From positions 90,677 through 154,676 of the forward strand of contig NC_009373.1 of assembly GCF_000092065.1 (NCBI RefSeq): a stretch of 64,000 nucleotides of DNA, given 5' to 3'. Positions within the stretch are counted from its first letter, which is position 1, and the number at the start of each line of letters is the position of its first letter. This stretch comes from Ostreococcus lucimarinus CCE9901. Its lineage: Eukaryota; Chlorophyta; Mamiellophyceae; Mamiellales; Bathycoccaceae. Shown piece by piece: positions 8,158 to 16,166 of this stretch. The translations under genes were made by a program, and so were the position numbers. Below the pieces are notes generated by a model. The model saw nothing but the letters and a program-made list of their open reading frames with translations, ran no database searches and was not told the DNA's origin.

Positions 8158-10020
8158 ATGGCGCGCTGGAAGCGCCGCGCGGCCGCCTCGCGCCGCGCGT
8201 GCGCGATCGCGGCGTGCGCGATGGTATTGTCGACCCGCACCGCGCGCGCCGCGCCGACGCGCTCCAGATTCGCGACGCGACGGCTCGACGACGATCGATT
8301 CGCGGCGCCCGTCGTGACGCGCGCGACGCCGCGGCGAGGCCACGCGAGCGGCGGCGCCGACGTCGCGGTCCGCGGCGCGCGATTCGCGTCGGACGCGTCG
8401 CGCGTGCGGTGCGCGTTCGCGTTCGACGACGGCGAGGTGGTGGTGACGCGAGCGACGGCGGCGCCGCGCGACGAGACGACGCGCGAAAGCGAACGCGTCG
8501 TCGTCTGCGTCGCGCCGCGCGCGCGACGCGGCAAACGCGGCGCGGCGCAGATATTGCTGAAAAACGGCGACGACGGCGCGTGGAGCGGGACGGCGGGGAA
8601 CTGGGCGTACGGCGATGGGAACACGTTCGCGACGTACGAGTACGACGACAGCGACCCGGGGTGCTACGGGTGTCGAGGATCGGCGACGGCGATCGCGAGT
8701 CGGCCGAGGGAGACGTGGGCGTTGGTGGGGGATCGCGCGGTGAACGCGGGACCGGCGGAGGGAGGGACGACGATTCGCGTCAAGGCGTTCGGCGCGAACG
8801 CGAACGCGAACGCGGTCGGCGGGACGTTTTATCCGGGCGCGAATTTAAAGTGCGGCGTGGCGTGCGCGACGACGGTCGGCAGCGGATGGCTGCGGGTCAC
8901 GATGCCGGCGAAGTGGATCGCGTACGACGAGATCGAGTGCGTGACGCCGAGGTGGCCGGGGATCGGGGCGACGAGCGGGACGCCGTCGACGACGTGTCAC
9001 GTTCGAGCGTCGAACGACGGCGGCGAGCGATTCGACGATCTCGTCGCGGCGGGGGGGGACGGCGATGGGACGTTCGCGACGCCGATGGCGAACGCGGCGA
9101 AGATTGACTTCACGTACGACGCGAGCGGCGCCGCGCCGAGCGTGAGCTCGGTGGAGACGTCGCGCGCGCCCGCGGCGAGCGCGCGGGGCGCGCGGGGACC
9201 GTTCGACGGCGGGACCGTGGTCACCGTGCGAGGGAGCGGGTTTTTATCGAGCTCGAACTTGGCGTGCAAATTTTTCGATCCGCTCGGGAACGAGGTCGTG
9301 GTGCGCGCCTCGTACGAGAGCTCGAGCGAGGTTCGATGCGCGTCGCCGTCGCAAATCGCGAGCGTCGACCCGTACGCGGTGGATTACGTCGCGATGACGT
9401 CACCGTGCTACGCCTCCGCCGTGCACGTGTCGAACACCGGTCTCGTCGGCTCGTGGAGCGCCGCGAACTCGGCGCCGACGGCGCAGTTCTTCTATTGCGA
9501 CTTGTACGTCGACTCGAGCGCGGCGTCGGCGTCGAGCGCCGACGGGAGCGCTCTGAAACCGTTCGACACGATTCAACGCGCGCTGCAGTCAGCCTTGACC
9601 GGCGTCCAGAGCGCGAGCGACACGCACATCGGGCGCGAGTTCGCCCTCGCGAATCCCACGGCGAACGCGCTGTTGAACGCCGACGTCGTCCGGCTCGCCC
9701 CCGGCGCGTACGCCGGCGCCGGCGCCGTCAGGCTCGTCGCCGACCCCACGTCCTCGGTCCGCGTGCGCGCCGCGACGGGCGTCGCGTCCGCCGCCGCCGA
9801 CCGCGCGTACATCGATTGCGAGGGCTCGAACCCACTCTTCGCCGATCTCGACGCGCAGTCGTCGTCGTCGCGCGTCGCCGTCGTCGTCGACCCCGACGTC
9901 GCCGTCGTTCGATGTCGCGACGCCGACGCGAGCGTCTACGGCGTCGAGAGTTGCGAGACCATCGTCGCGACCGATGGGTCGGGCGTCACCGCGCGGACGT
10001 GTAATTTCGCCGCCGCCTAG
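8158..10020 (+). CDS. Secreted or surface protein with IPT/TIG domains and a partial beta-helix
   Basis: A 620-residue protein. It starts with a basic stretch and a hydrophobic core (CAIAACAMVLSTRTARA), a plausible signal peptide. At least two immunoglobulin-like IPT/TIG domains follow. The clearest, near residues 340-410, reads FDGGTVVTVRGSGFLSS and ends SEVRCASPS. An earlier one has EGGTTIRVKAFG. The last 130 residues contain DGSALKPFDTIQRALQSAL and ADVVRLAPGAY, the typical opening of a right-handed parallel beta-helix (DUF1565-like). The protein stops after only a few coils, so the helix looks cut short. No good donor splice site obviously rescues it before the tRNA gene 180 bp downstream. 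TIG proteins in algae are usually extracellular and of unknown role. Confidence 0.8.
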   Translation: MARWKRRAAASRRACAIAACAMVLSTRTARAAPTRSRFATRRLDDDRFAAPVVTRATPRRGHASGGADVAVRGARFASDASRVRCAFAFDDGEVVVTRATAAPRDETTRESERVVVCVAPRARRGKRGAAQILLKNGDDGAWSGTAGNWAYGDGNTFATYEYDDSDPGCYGCRGSATAIASRPRETWALVGDRAVNAGPAEGGTTIRVKAFGANANANAVGGTFYPGANLKCGVACATTVGSGWLRVTMPAKWIAYDEIECVTPRWPGIGATSGTPSTTCHVRASNDGGERFDDLVAAGGDGDGTFATPMANAAKIDFTYDASGAAPSVSSVETSRAPAASARGARGPFDGGTVVTVRGSGFLSSSNLACKFFDPLGNEVVVRASYESSSEVRCASPSQIASVDPYAVDYVAMTSPCYASAVHVSNTGLVGSWSAANSAPTAQFFYCDLYVDSSAASASSADGSALKPFDTIQRALQSALTGVQSASDTHIGREFALANPTANALLNADVVRLAPGAYAGAGAVRLVADPTSSVRVRAATGVASAAADRAYIDCEGSNPLFADLDAQSSSSRVAVVVDPDVAVVRCRDADASVYGVESCETIVATDGSGVTARTCNFAAA

Positions 10021-10201
10021 CCCCCGCGCGCGCGCGCCGTCGACGCGCGCGCGGCGACCCGCGACCCGTAACACCGCGCGCGTGCGCGCGCGCGTCCCGG
10101 TGGCCACCCCTTTGAGTCCCAATTCGACAACACCCCCCAAGCGCCACGGAACAGTGGTATCATCGAACCGATCGTCGAATGCCGTATTTCGATGGCACTG
10201 A

Positions 10202-10327
10202 GCCCCATTAACTCAGTTGGTTAGAGTGTAGTGCTTATATCCGCCCGGATGTGCCCGAGTCGCGCGCGCGCGCGACGGACGCCTACGCTGGAAACGCTAA
10301 AGTCGCGAGATCGAGGCTCGCATGGGG
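10202..10327 (+). tRNA. trnI-UAU: tRNA-Ile(UAU) with a 52-nt intron
   Basis: A complete cloverleaf can be drawn. The acceptor stem GCCCCAT (10202-10208) pairs with ATGGGGC (10320-10326), with discriminator A at 10327. D-stem ACTC pairs with GAGT around the loop AGTTGGTTA. Anticodon stem TAGTG pairs with CGCTA (10293-10297, one G-T pair). The anticodon loop C-T-TAT-A-A places anticodon TAT at 10236-10238. T-stem GCGAG pairs with CTCGC. The intron at 10240-10291 sits between positions 37 and 38, the canonical nuclear tRNA intron site, and human tRNA-Ile(UAU) is likewise intron-containing. CCA is not encoded. The product reads the AUA codon, expected to be rare in so GC-rich a genome. Confidence 0.93.
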
Positions 10328-10331
10328 CAGC

Positions 10332-10337
10332 TCTTTT
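10332..10337 (+). terminator. RNA polymerase III terminator of the tRNA gene
   Basis: A run of six T residues begins 4 nt after the discriminator base of the tRNA, the expected Pol III stop signal. Confidence 0.85.
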
Positions 10338-10545
10338 TTATCGCGCGTCGTCGTCGTCCCGACGCGCGCGATTCGCGCGCGCGCGCGCGCGTCGCGTGCG
10401 CGACGAGCGTCCTGGAGTCGTCGCATATAACGTATTTTAAGTGGTATCACTCGACATCTGCGTATACTATATATCGTCTGACTATAACCCATACCCGTGT
10501 GTCAGAACACCTGCATTCGCGCCACATCGCGACGCGCACGCGTCC

Positions 10546-11073
10546 ATGGCGCCCGTCGACGGCGCGGACGACCGCGACGCCGACGCGCTCGCGTGCGGAT
10601 TGCCCACGAACGTCTTCGTCCGCCCCGCGGGCGCGCGCGAACCCGCGGACGTCGTCGACGAGGTCCTGGACGCGCTGCGCCTCGACGCGCTGCGACGCAG
10701 TCACGCGCTGCGCGCGCCGCGCGATCGCCTGCGCGTGACGCTCGCGGCGTACGCGATGGATCTGCTGTACAGATTCGCGAACGAAGCGAGGTGCGAGACG
10801 AAATCGGGGGCGATGAAGCGCGCGATGGAGGACGCGCTGGGGCGATTCGCGTGCCCGGGGGACGCGGATTACGACTTGGCGAGCGTGTGCGCGGCGCCGA
10901 GGACGGACGAGGAGCGGGAGCGGTATCGAAGGTTCGTGCGAAGGTGTCGAGAGGCGATCGCGGTGAGGATGGTGGAGCGGTGTTACGTCGCGGAGGATGG
11001 GACGAGGGATAAATTTTGGATGGCGTTCGCGAGGCGACGATTTTTAAACCGACCGCCGCCGAAGATTTCGTGA
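10546..11073 (+). CDS. ARPC3: Arp2/3 complex subunit 3 (p21-Arc)
   Basis: A 175-residue protein, against about 178 in animals. It aligns along its full length with ARPC3: a DVVDEVLDALR block corresponding to the family DIVDEAIYYFK, LRVTLAAYAMDLLYRF for the ITLYISECLKKL helix, FACPGDADYDL for the proline-glycine F.IPGE.GFPL loop, and the C-terminal DKFWMAFARRRFLNR for the KWW..F.KRQFMN tail. ARPC3 is a structural subunit of the seven-protein complex that nucleates branched actin filaments. The N-terminal 25 residues are shortened relative to animals. The start at 10546 is the first Met that gives a protein of normal length. The tRNA gene ends about 220 bp upstream. Confidence 0.85.
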   Translation: MAPVDGADDRDADALACGLPTNVFVRPAGAREPADVVDEVLDALRLDALRRSHALRAPRDRLRVTLAAYAMDLLYRFANEARCETKSGAMKRAMEDALGRFACPGDADYDLASVCAAPRTDEERERYRRFVRRCREAIAVRMVERCYVAEDGTRDKFWMAFARRRFLNRPPPKIS

Positions 11074-11155
11074 GCGATGGATCGATCGCGCGAGCGGTGT
11101 TCGGTGTTGTGACAAGAGTACATGGCGATGCTTTATTTCGGGACGCGACGCGACG

Positions 11156-12262
11156 CTACGAAGATGGGAACGAAAACACGTCCGCGGGATGACCGCCGTC
11201 GCCGCCGGGGTTGATTCGATTCGCTTGCTTCAACGCCAGCGCCTCCTCCTCGCGCACTTGACGAATCAGCTCGGCTTGGTGCTTCAGTCGCTCGGCGCGG
11301 TCGATGTCCAGCTGCGTCGCCGCACGCGATGCGCTCTTTCCTTTTCGCGTCGCCGACGCGTCGCCCGCGTCCATCATCTCGACGTCGTCGGCGCTCGCCG
11401 CGTCGACGGCGCCGGCGGCGATCCACTCGTGCGCCAACGCTTGCTCCGCGCTCAACCGCTCGTTGGCGTCGGTTTCGAGTAAACCAGCGACTAAACTCTT
11501 CGCGGGATTACTGATGAAATCCCACACCCCGGGCTCCAAGTGATAGATGCCGTCGCGTATGTTTTGATAAAGCACGCTCTCGTCTTCGTGATCGAACGGC
11601 GAGTACCCGCTCAAGAGGGCGAACAAAATCACCCCCACGCTCCACATGTCGCACGCGGGAGAGTAAAACTCGTTCTCGTCTTTCGACGTCTCCAATTCTA
11701 AAATCTCGGGCGCGATGTACAGCGGGCTCCCGCACACCGTTCGCATCGTCTGTCCCTCGGGCTTGAACCGCGCCAACCCGAAATCGATGAGCTTCACCGT
11801 CGGTCGATCCCCGTCGTCGCTCAACAAAATATTCTCCAACTTCAAATCTCTGTGCACGATATCTCTCGCGTGCATGTGCGCCACGGCGTGCAACACCTGC
11901 GCGATCACCGACCGCGCCTCGTCCTCCGCGAACGACCCGACGCGCGACACGCGTTCGAGCAACTCGCCGCCCTGGACGAGTTCGCAAATCATAAACACGT
12001 TTCGATCCGTCACGTACGTCGCGTACAGCTCCACGACATTCACGTGTCGTATCTCCGAGAGCACCTCCACCTCGCGATCGAACGATCGATCCGTCGGCGC
12101 GTACTTGCTCTTATCCACCACCTTGATGGCCACGTCTCGCCCCGTCGCCTTTTCCCGCGCGCGCGCCACCGTACTGAACCCTCCCGTACCGATCTTCTCC
12201 AGCACCTCGTACGCGTCCGTGATCGTCGTCACGTCTTTGCATCGCACGAGTTTACCCCTCAT
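11156..12262 (-). CDS. Calcium/calmodulin-dependent-like Ser/Thr kinase (CAMK group)
   Basis: A 368-residue protein kinase. The glycine loop IGTGGFSTV (24-32), lysine in VAIKVVD (K47), catalytic loop HRDLKLEN, DFG as DFGLA, and the activation segment GSPLYIAPE are all intact, so it should be active. The sequence WSVGVILFALLSGYSPF and the general layout place it in the CAMK group near CaMK1 and the kinase part of CDPKs, but no EF-hands follow. The C-terminus is a charged helix (AERLKHQAELIRQVREEEA) after a short acidic linker, possibly autoregulatory. No transmembrane or targeting sequence is visible. The exact subfamily cannot be settled from reading alone. Confidence 0.88.
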   Translation of the reverse strand: MRGKLVRCKDVTTITDAYEVLEKIGTGGFSTVARAREKATGRDVAIKVVDKSKYAPTDRSFDREVEVLSEIRHVNVVELYATYVTDRNVFMICELVQGGELLERVSRVGSFAEDEARSVIAQVLHAVAHMHARDIVHRDLKLENILLSDDGDRPTVKLIDFGLARFKPEGQTMRTVCGSPLYIAPEILELETSKDENEFYSPACDMWSVGVILFALLSGYSPFDHEDESVLYQNIRDGIYHLEPGVWDFISNPAKSLVAGLLETDANERLSAEQALAHEWIAAGAVDAASADDVEMMDAGDASATRKGKSASRAATQLDIDRAERLKHQAELIRQVREEEALALKQANRINPGGDGGHPADVFSFPSS

Positions 12263-12751
12263 CCCTCGGAAGAGACCTCCTTCGTCGTCGCGCGTCTCGC
12301 CGTCGCGCGTCCTCGTCGCCGCCCCGTCCCGAGCGCTCGCCGTCGCCGCGCGAATCCTAAATCCCTCTCGTATACACCGCGCGCGCCCTCGATCGCCTCG
12401 CGCGTCCCCCCGACCCGGTCGTCACCGCTCGAATCGCGCTCTCCGAGTGTCGCTCGATCGTTTTCGGCCGAGCCCGCGTCGCGGTCGGCGTCGCGCGCGC
12501 GCGATTCGCCAATCACAATTCACCAATCCGACCCGAAAATCGCCGTCTCCCGCGTCGATGCCCACCTAGTCGAGCGCTCGACCGCGTTCGCGACCGCCGA
12601 GTCGACCGCGTTCGCGCGCTCGACGATCGACGCGCGCGCGCCGCGCTCGAACGCGTCGCGGTGCGCCGATCGCGATCGGCATCGCAAAACTAACAACGAC
12701 CGTCGACCGCACTGATCGTCGCGCGAAAATATCTTCCGCGACCAGGACGCG
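12263..12751. other. Divergent intergenic region, no gene seen
   Basis: 489 bp between the kinase and cornichon starts. It contains a short imperfect repeat (GACCGCGTTCGCG, twice near 12577-12615) and GC-rich low-complexity sequence. ORFs crossing it are Arg/Ser/Ala-rich and look like shadows. It presumably holds both promoters. Confidence 0.4.
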
Positions 12752-13282
12752 ATGACCGCGCTCGACGCCGCGGCCGCGGCGGACGAGGCGCTGTCCACGG
12801 TGTGGCGCTTCGCGACGTACGCGCTCGCGGCGCTGCTGTACGGGTTCGCGCTGTTCGTCAACCTGTACGTCCTCGCGGCGCTCGACGACCTGCAGGCGGA
12901 CTTAGTGAACCCGCACGACGCGTCGAGGCGGATCAATCGATTGGTGAATCACGAGATCGCGGCGCACGCGTGCGCGAGCGCGCTGATGCTGTGCGGCGGG
13001 CACTACGCGCTGTTCGCGGCGAACGCGCCGATGATGTACTGGGAACATAAGCGGCGCGAGGCGAGGACGCTGCGGATAGACGCGACGGAGATATTCGCGC
13101 GCGCCGATAGCGAGAGGAAGATACGAACGCGAAAATTGGCGTTTTTAGGGGTCGTGGAGCTCATCGTGGCGTACAGGGTGACGCACAGCGCGGCGCACGC
13201 GCTGTTGACCAAGGCGGGACGGGAGGCGGCGGCGAAGATTTTGAGAGACGCCGCGCACTCGCCCATGTATCACATGTTTTGA
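12752..13282 (+). CDS. CNIH: Cornichon family ER cargo receptor
   Basis: A 176-residue membrane protein matching cornichon/Erv14. These proteins load selected transmembrane cargo into COPII vesicles at ER exit sites. The first membrane span (WRFATYALAALLYGFALFVNLYVL) is followed by the characteristic LDDLQADLVNPHDASRRIN cytosolic segment (family: DLE.DYINP.DLC..LN) and then by an HEIAAHACASALMLCGGHY span. Next comes an FDATEIF-type block, here LRIDATEIFARADSERK, and a third span near residues 130-150. The length slightly exceeds the usual 140-160. The family assignment rests on the strongly conserved middle part. Confidence 0.9.
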   Translation: MTALDAAAAADEALSTVWRFATYALAALLYGFALFVNLYVLAALDDLQADLVNPHDASRRINRLVNHEIAAHACASALMLCGGHYALFAANAPMMYWEHKRREARTLRIDATEIFARADSERKIRTRKLAFLGVVELIVAYRVTHSAAHALLTKAGREAAAKILRDAAHSPMYHMF

Positions 13283-13467
13283 CGATCGCGCGCGTGATTT
13301 TACATTCGCGATTACGCGGCGCTGAGTATCGGATCGGGCGTCGCTTCGCGATCGCGCGGTTCGCGTTTTTAGCGACGATTCGTCGACGCGTCGACGCGTA
13401 ATCAATGTAATCAATCAACGCGATTCTTAATAAATGAACGCGCGATTCTTACGACCCGCGCGCGCGC

Positions 13468-14043
13468 TCACCCCCCGTTCGGATCGTCCCGCGTCTTGAT
13501 CACCCCGTACGCGCTCGAGAACGCCAAAAACCCCCCCACGAAGGGCGTGAAGAACGGATACAGCCGCTCGCTCACGAACCCGTCCACCGCCTCCGGCATC
13601 TTCCCGAACGCGCTCACCCCCAAGACGACCCCCAAAACGAATATCACGCCCACGTACGCGAACAAAAACGTCACGTACGCCTCCTCGGTCTCCTGCCCCA
13701 TGGTCTTCTCGCGCTTCCCCAGCAGCGCGTCCACCGCCGGCGAGTCCACCTCCACCGTCGCGCGTCGCGTCGTCTTCCCCCGTCGTCGCTTCGACTTCGA
13801 TCGCGGTTCGTACGCGAACGCACGCGGTTCCGCGCCGTCGCGTTGTGCGTCTTCGCGTCGCGCGTCGTCGACGTCGTCGTCGCGCGTCGCGTCGTCGTCG
13901 TCGTCGCGCTGTTGTTCCGCCCACGTCTTCTTCGCGCAGATTCGCGTCGCCGGCGGTCGACGCGCCGTCGTTGGACGTCGCGCGTCGACGCGACGTCGCG
14001 AGTGTGCGTCGGCGCGAGCGCGCGCGAGGATTCGCGTCGCCAT
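13468..14043 (-). CDS. Plastid membrane protein, possibly LPA2-like
   Basis: A 191-residue protein starting at ATG 14041-14043. Residues 1-40 are a typical green algal transit peptide, and residues 45-110 are charged and Asp/Arg-rich. The C-terminal 80 residues hold two membrane spans (AYVTFLFAYVGVIFVLGVVL and FTPFVGGFLAFSSAYGVI) joined by GKMPEAVDGFVSERLYPF. The FGKMPE...LYPFFTP arrangement recalls the LOW PSII ACCUMULATION 2 family of thylakoid proteins, but I rate that only as a lead. A longer frame reaching 14247 has a different composition and crosses a palindrome, so I rejected it. A telo-box lies 66 bp upstream of the chosen ATG. Confidence 0.72.
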   Translation of the reverse strand: MATRILARARADAHSRRRVDARRPTTARRPPATRICAKKTWAEQQRDDDDDATRDDDVDDARREDAQRDGAEPRAFAYEPRSKSKRRRGKTTRRATVEVDSPAVDALLGKREKTMGQETEEAYVTFLFAYVGVIFVLGVVLGVSAFGKMPEAVDGFVSERLYPFFTPFVGGFLAFSSAYGVIKTRDDPNGG

Positions 14044-14109
14044 CGTCGCGAAGAGCGGTGCGACGTCACCGCGGGCGTCCGCGTCAAGCGATGGATCCGG
14101 CCGCGCTCT

Positions 14110-14117
14110 AAACCCTA
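14110..14117 (-). promoter_or_regulatory. Telo-box (AAACCCTA)
   Basis: A single AAACCCTA motif 66 bp upstream of the 13468-14043 gene. In land plants this box marks promoters of ribosome, cell-cycle and other housekeeping genes and is bound by telobox-binding Myb proteins. Function here is inference from position. Confidence 0.4.
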
Positions 14118-14204
14118 GACGACCGATCGAGATGCGACGACCGATCGCGACTCGACCGCGTCGGACGCGGCGACCGCGAATGCAAACACATCCCACGCGC
14201 GCGG

Positions 14205-14242
14205 TGTGTTGTACGACGACGATATCGTCGTCGTATAACACA
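14205..14242. repeat. 38-bp near-perfect palindrome
   Basis: The two halves pair around the centre GAT|ATC at 14223/14224. The inner 24 bp (14212-14235) are a perfect palindrome built from ACG/CGT triplets. One mismatched pair follows (14211/14236), then another six paired bases (TGTGTT/AACACA). It could form a cruciform or an RNA hairpin, or be a symmetric protein site. It lies upstream of the plastid gene at 13468-14043. Confidence 0.75.
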
Positions 14243-14246
14243 CCCA

Positions 14247-14274
14247 TTTACTTTTTAGTACACCAAAAAGTAAA
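14247..14274. repeat. Inverted repeat, 10-bp stem
   Basis: TTTACTTTTT (14247-14256) and AAAAAGTAAA (14265-14274) are perfect complements around an 8-nt loop. The hairpin starts 4 bp after the 38-bp palindrome. With T-rich and A-rich arms it could act as a bidirectional 3'-end signal, but the neighbouring gene arrangement does not require one. Confidence 0.65.
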
Positions 14275-14465
14275 TGCAATTATGGTATTTCATTATTTCA
14301 TACGAGTACCCCATAACGACGAGTCGTGACCCATACGGTAAAAATATCACGTCCCGCCAGTCCGGTCCCCATATACTATGAGATTTGTTACGATATATGT
14401 ACACAGCGTGCGGTGCGGCGGGTGGATGCTCGGTCGTGCGGGTGTGGATGGTGTGGTGTCTTGAT

Positions 14466-14483
14466 GACGAGTCATGACTCGTC
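14466..14483. repeat. 18-bp perfect palindrome
   Basis: GACGAGTCATGACTCGTC reads the same on both strands. A related half, GACGAGTCGTGAC, occurs at about 14318. It lies in the 268-bp AT-richer spacer just downstream of the stop codon of the 14512-15327 gene. Its TGACTC cores resemble bZIP-type half-sites. That is only a resemblance. Confidence 0.6.
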
Positions 14484-14511
14484 GTATGTATGGCACATGT
14501 GACACGGCGCC

Positions 14512-15327
14512 TTACATGTCGCCGCGAATCTGCGGGTACGGATGCGTGCAATAGCCGGTCGTTTCGTCCACGAACTGTCTCGCGCAGTTGCACGGCGGTT
14601 CATTGGTGACTATGAGGCCGGAGAGATGGGGCTCGGTGGACAACGCCGCCGCGTCCTCATCGTTCAGAGCGATCACGATCCAGCGCTGATAGACGCGTTG
14701 GGCCTTGTCCCCGTTTGATCTCAAGTAAGAGTGCGACTGCGTCTTGACGTACACGTGATACTTTTCAAACCTCGCGTTCGCGTTGGTTTGCCACTCGCGA
14801 AGAGCCGCGTCGAACGCTTTGCATCGCCGCTCCCTGAGTGGAAATTTCTCACCTTCCTTTCTCATGAAGAAGGGAATCAAACAGCCGACGGTGAGCAGGC
14901 TGCCGAAGAAGCAGCCCACAATATTGGGAGTCTGCGCGATGCACCCGCGACAACCAGCCTCGGGGAAATGTTCGTTCTCGATCGCGTCGAGCTGCTCGAC
15001 GAACACGTCGTGATACTCTTCCGGAGACATTCCGACGGCTTCGAGCGCGCGCGGCGTCTTCGTCATGTCCGCGCGCCGGAGCATTTGACGCGGTCCGAAG
15101 CATCCCTGTCCGCCGTACATCGTCAGGTTCAATCGCACGACCACCTTTACACCGTCCTTCCCTTTGCCGTACACCTCTCGCTTACGCCATTGGGGGCCCA
15201 ATTTCTTCATTTCTTTGGCCATTTTGGCGCAACATCCCATCGGTGGCGCCTCTTCGACCTCGTCCTTCGCAGTCGTCATCCCCGCGGGCGAGGGCGCGCG
15301 ATTCACGTCCGCCCCCGTCGACGCCAT
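14512..15327 (-). CDS. Unrecognised protein with one membrane-like segment
   Basis: A 271-residue protein I cannot place. It begins MASTGADVNRAPSP and has a Cys motif MGCCAKMAKEMKKLG. After a central region (MYGGQGCFGPRQMLRR, GMSPEEYHDVFVEQLDAIEN) comes a Cys-rich GCRGCIAQTPN and a hydrophobic segment IVGCFFGSLLTVGCLIPFF (about residues 145-163). The C-terminal half ends with an EPPCNC motif and a PYPQIRGDM tail. Cysteines are frequent for this genome and the GC content looks lower than in the neighbours. It could be a single-pass or hairpin membrane protein. A telo-box stands 60 bp upstream of the ATG. Confidence 0.7.
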   Translation of the reverse strand: MASTGADVNRAPSPAGMTTAKDEVEEAPPMGCCAKMAKEMKKLGPQWRKREVYGKGKDGVKVVVRLNLTMYGGQGCFGPRQMLRRADMTKTPRALEAVGMSPEEYHDVFVEQLDAIENEHFPEAGCRGCIAQTPNIVGCFFGSLLTVGCLIPFFMRKEGEKFPLRERRCKAFDAALREWQTNANARFEKYHVYVKTQSHSYLRSNGDKAQRVYQRWIVIALNDEDAAALSTEPHLSGLIVTNEPPCNCARQFVDETTGYCTHPYPQIRGDM

Positions 15328-15386
15328 GGACGCACGCGACGCGATCTGCGCGCCGCAATTCCTCCGCCGGAAAACCGGAGGACTCT

Positions 15387-15394
15387 AAACCCTA
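15387..15394 (-). promoter_or_regulatory. Telo-box (AAACCCTA)
   Basis: One AAACCCTA motif about 60 bp upstream of the 14512-15327 gene, at almost the same distance as the one before the preceding gene. This supports a promoter role, but that is inference. Confidence 0.4.
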
Positions 15395-15670
15395 CTAAAA
15401 ATCGAGTTTCAGAAAAGGCCCGTTTTTGGAAGCATGCTAGTGGAACCTGAGTAAAAAGTGGCCAATTCTACAGTCCATGCTCGTACGGTTTTTCATAATA
15501 CTTTATATCATTATCATATATACCGAATGTCCGAACACACACACACACCATCGCATCGCTAGGGGTGCTTGAATCCGGTATTGGGAATTTCCCAATACGT
15601 ATCGGCGTATTGGGCCGGTATCGGCCGAATGTCCGAACGCGTAAATCGTATGGGCAAACAGTATTAAACA

Positions 15671-15740
15671 GCTGATACGAGCTGATACGAGCTGATACGA
15701 GCTGATACGAGCTGATACGAGCTGGTACGAGCTGGTACGA
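15671..15740. repeat. Seven tandem copies of a 10-bp unit
   Basis: GCTGATACGA is repeated five times exactly, followed by two copies with A changed to G (GCTGGTACGA). It forms a minisatellite in the 839-bp gene-free interval 15328-16166. Confidence 0.95.
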
Positions 15741-15771
15741 CGGTGGCGAATCGAATCGAATCGACACATCG

Positions 15772-16127
15772 CACTCGTCACGCGTATTATACGACAATAC
15801 ATACCGTACAACACCCCACACGAATACCATCAATCATCAATCAATCGCGCGCACGACAAAAGACATCGACGCGCGTCCGACGACGCATCGCCACGACCCA
15901 CCACACGGCACTCGTCACGCGTATTATACGACAATACATACCGTACAACACACCACACGAAACCCATCAATCAATCGCGCGCACGACAAAAGCCATCGAC
16001 GCGCGTCCGACGACGCATCGCCACGACCCACCACACGGCACTCGTGACGCGTATTATACGACAATACATACCGTACAACACACCACACGAAACCCATCAA
16101 TCAATCGCGCGCACGCACCGTTCGAAA
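15772..16127. repeat. Three tandem copies of a 131-137-bp unit
   Basis: Copies begin with CACTCGTCACGCG at 15772 and 15909 and with CACTCGTGACGCG at 16040. The spacings are 137 and 131 bp; the first copy carries a small internal ATCA duplication. The third copy breaks off after CGCGCGCACG near 16127, just 40 bp before the next gene's ATG. The unit contains CGTATTATACGACAATAC and is richer in A/T than surrounding genes. An ORF running through it is a by-product of the repeat. Confidence 0.93.
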
Positions 16128-16166
16128 TCGCGCCTTAGCGCGTCATTCCCGTCGACGCGCCGCGTC

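Noticed and set aside
15671-16127. CRISPR-like array
   Set aside because: The 10-bp and 131-137-bp units are plain tandem repeats without unique spacers or cas genes.
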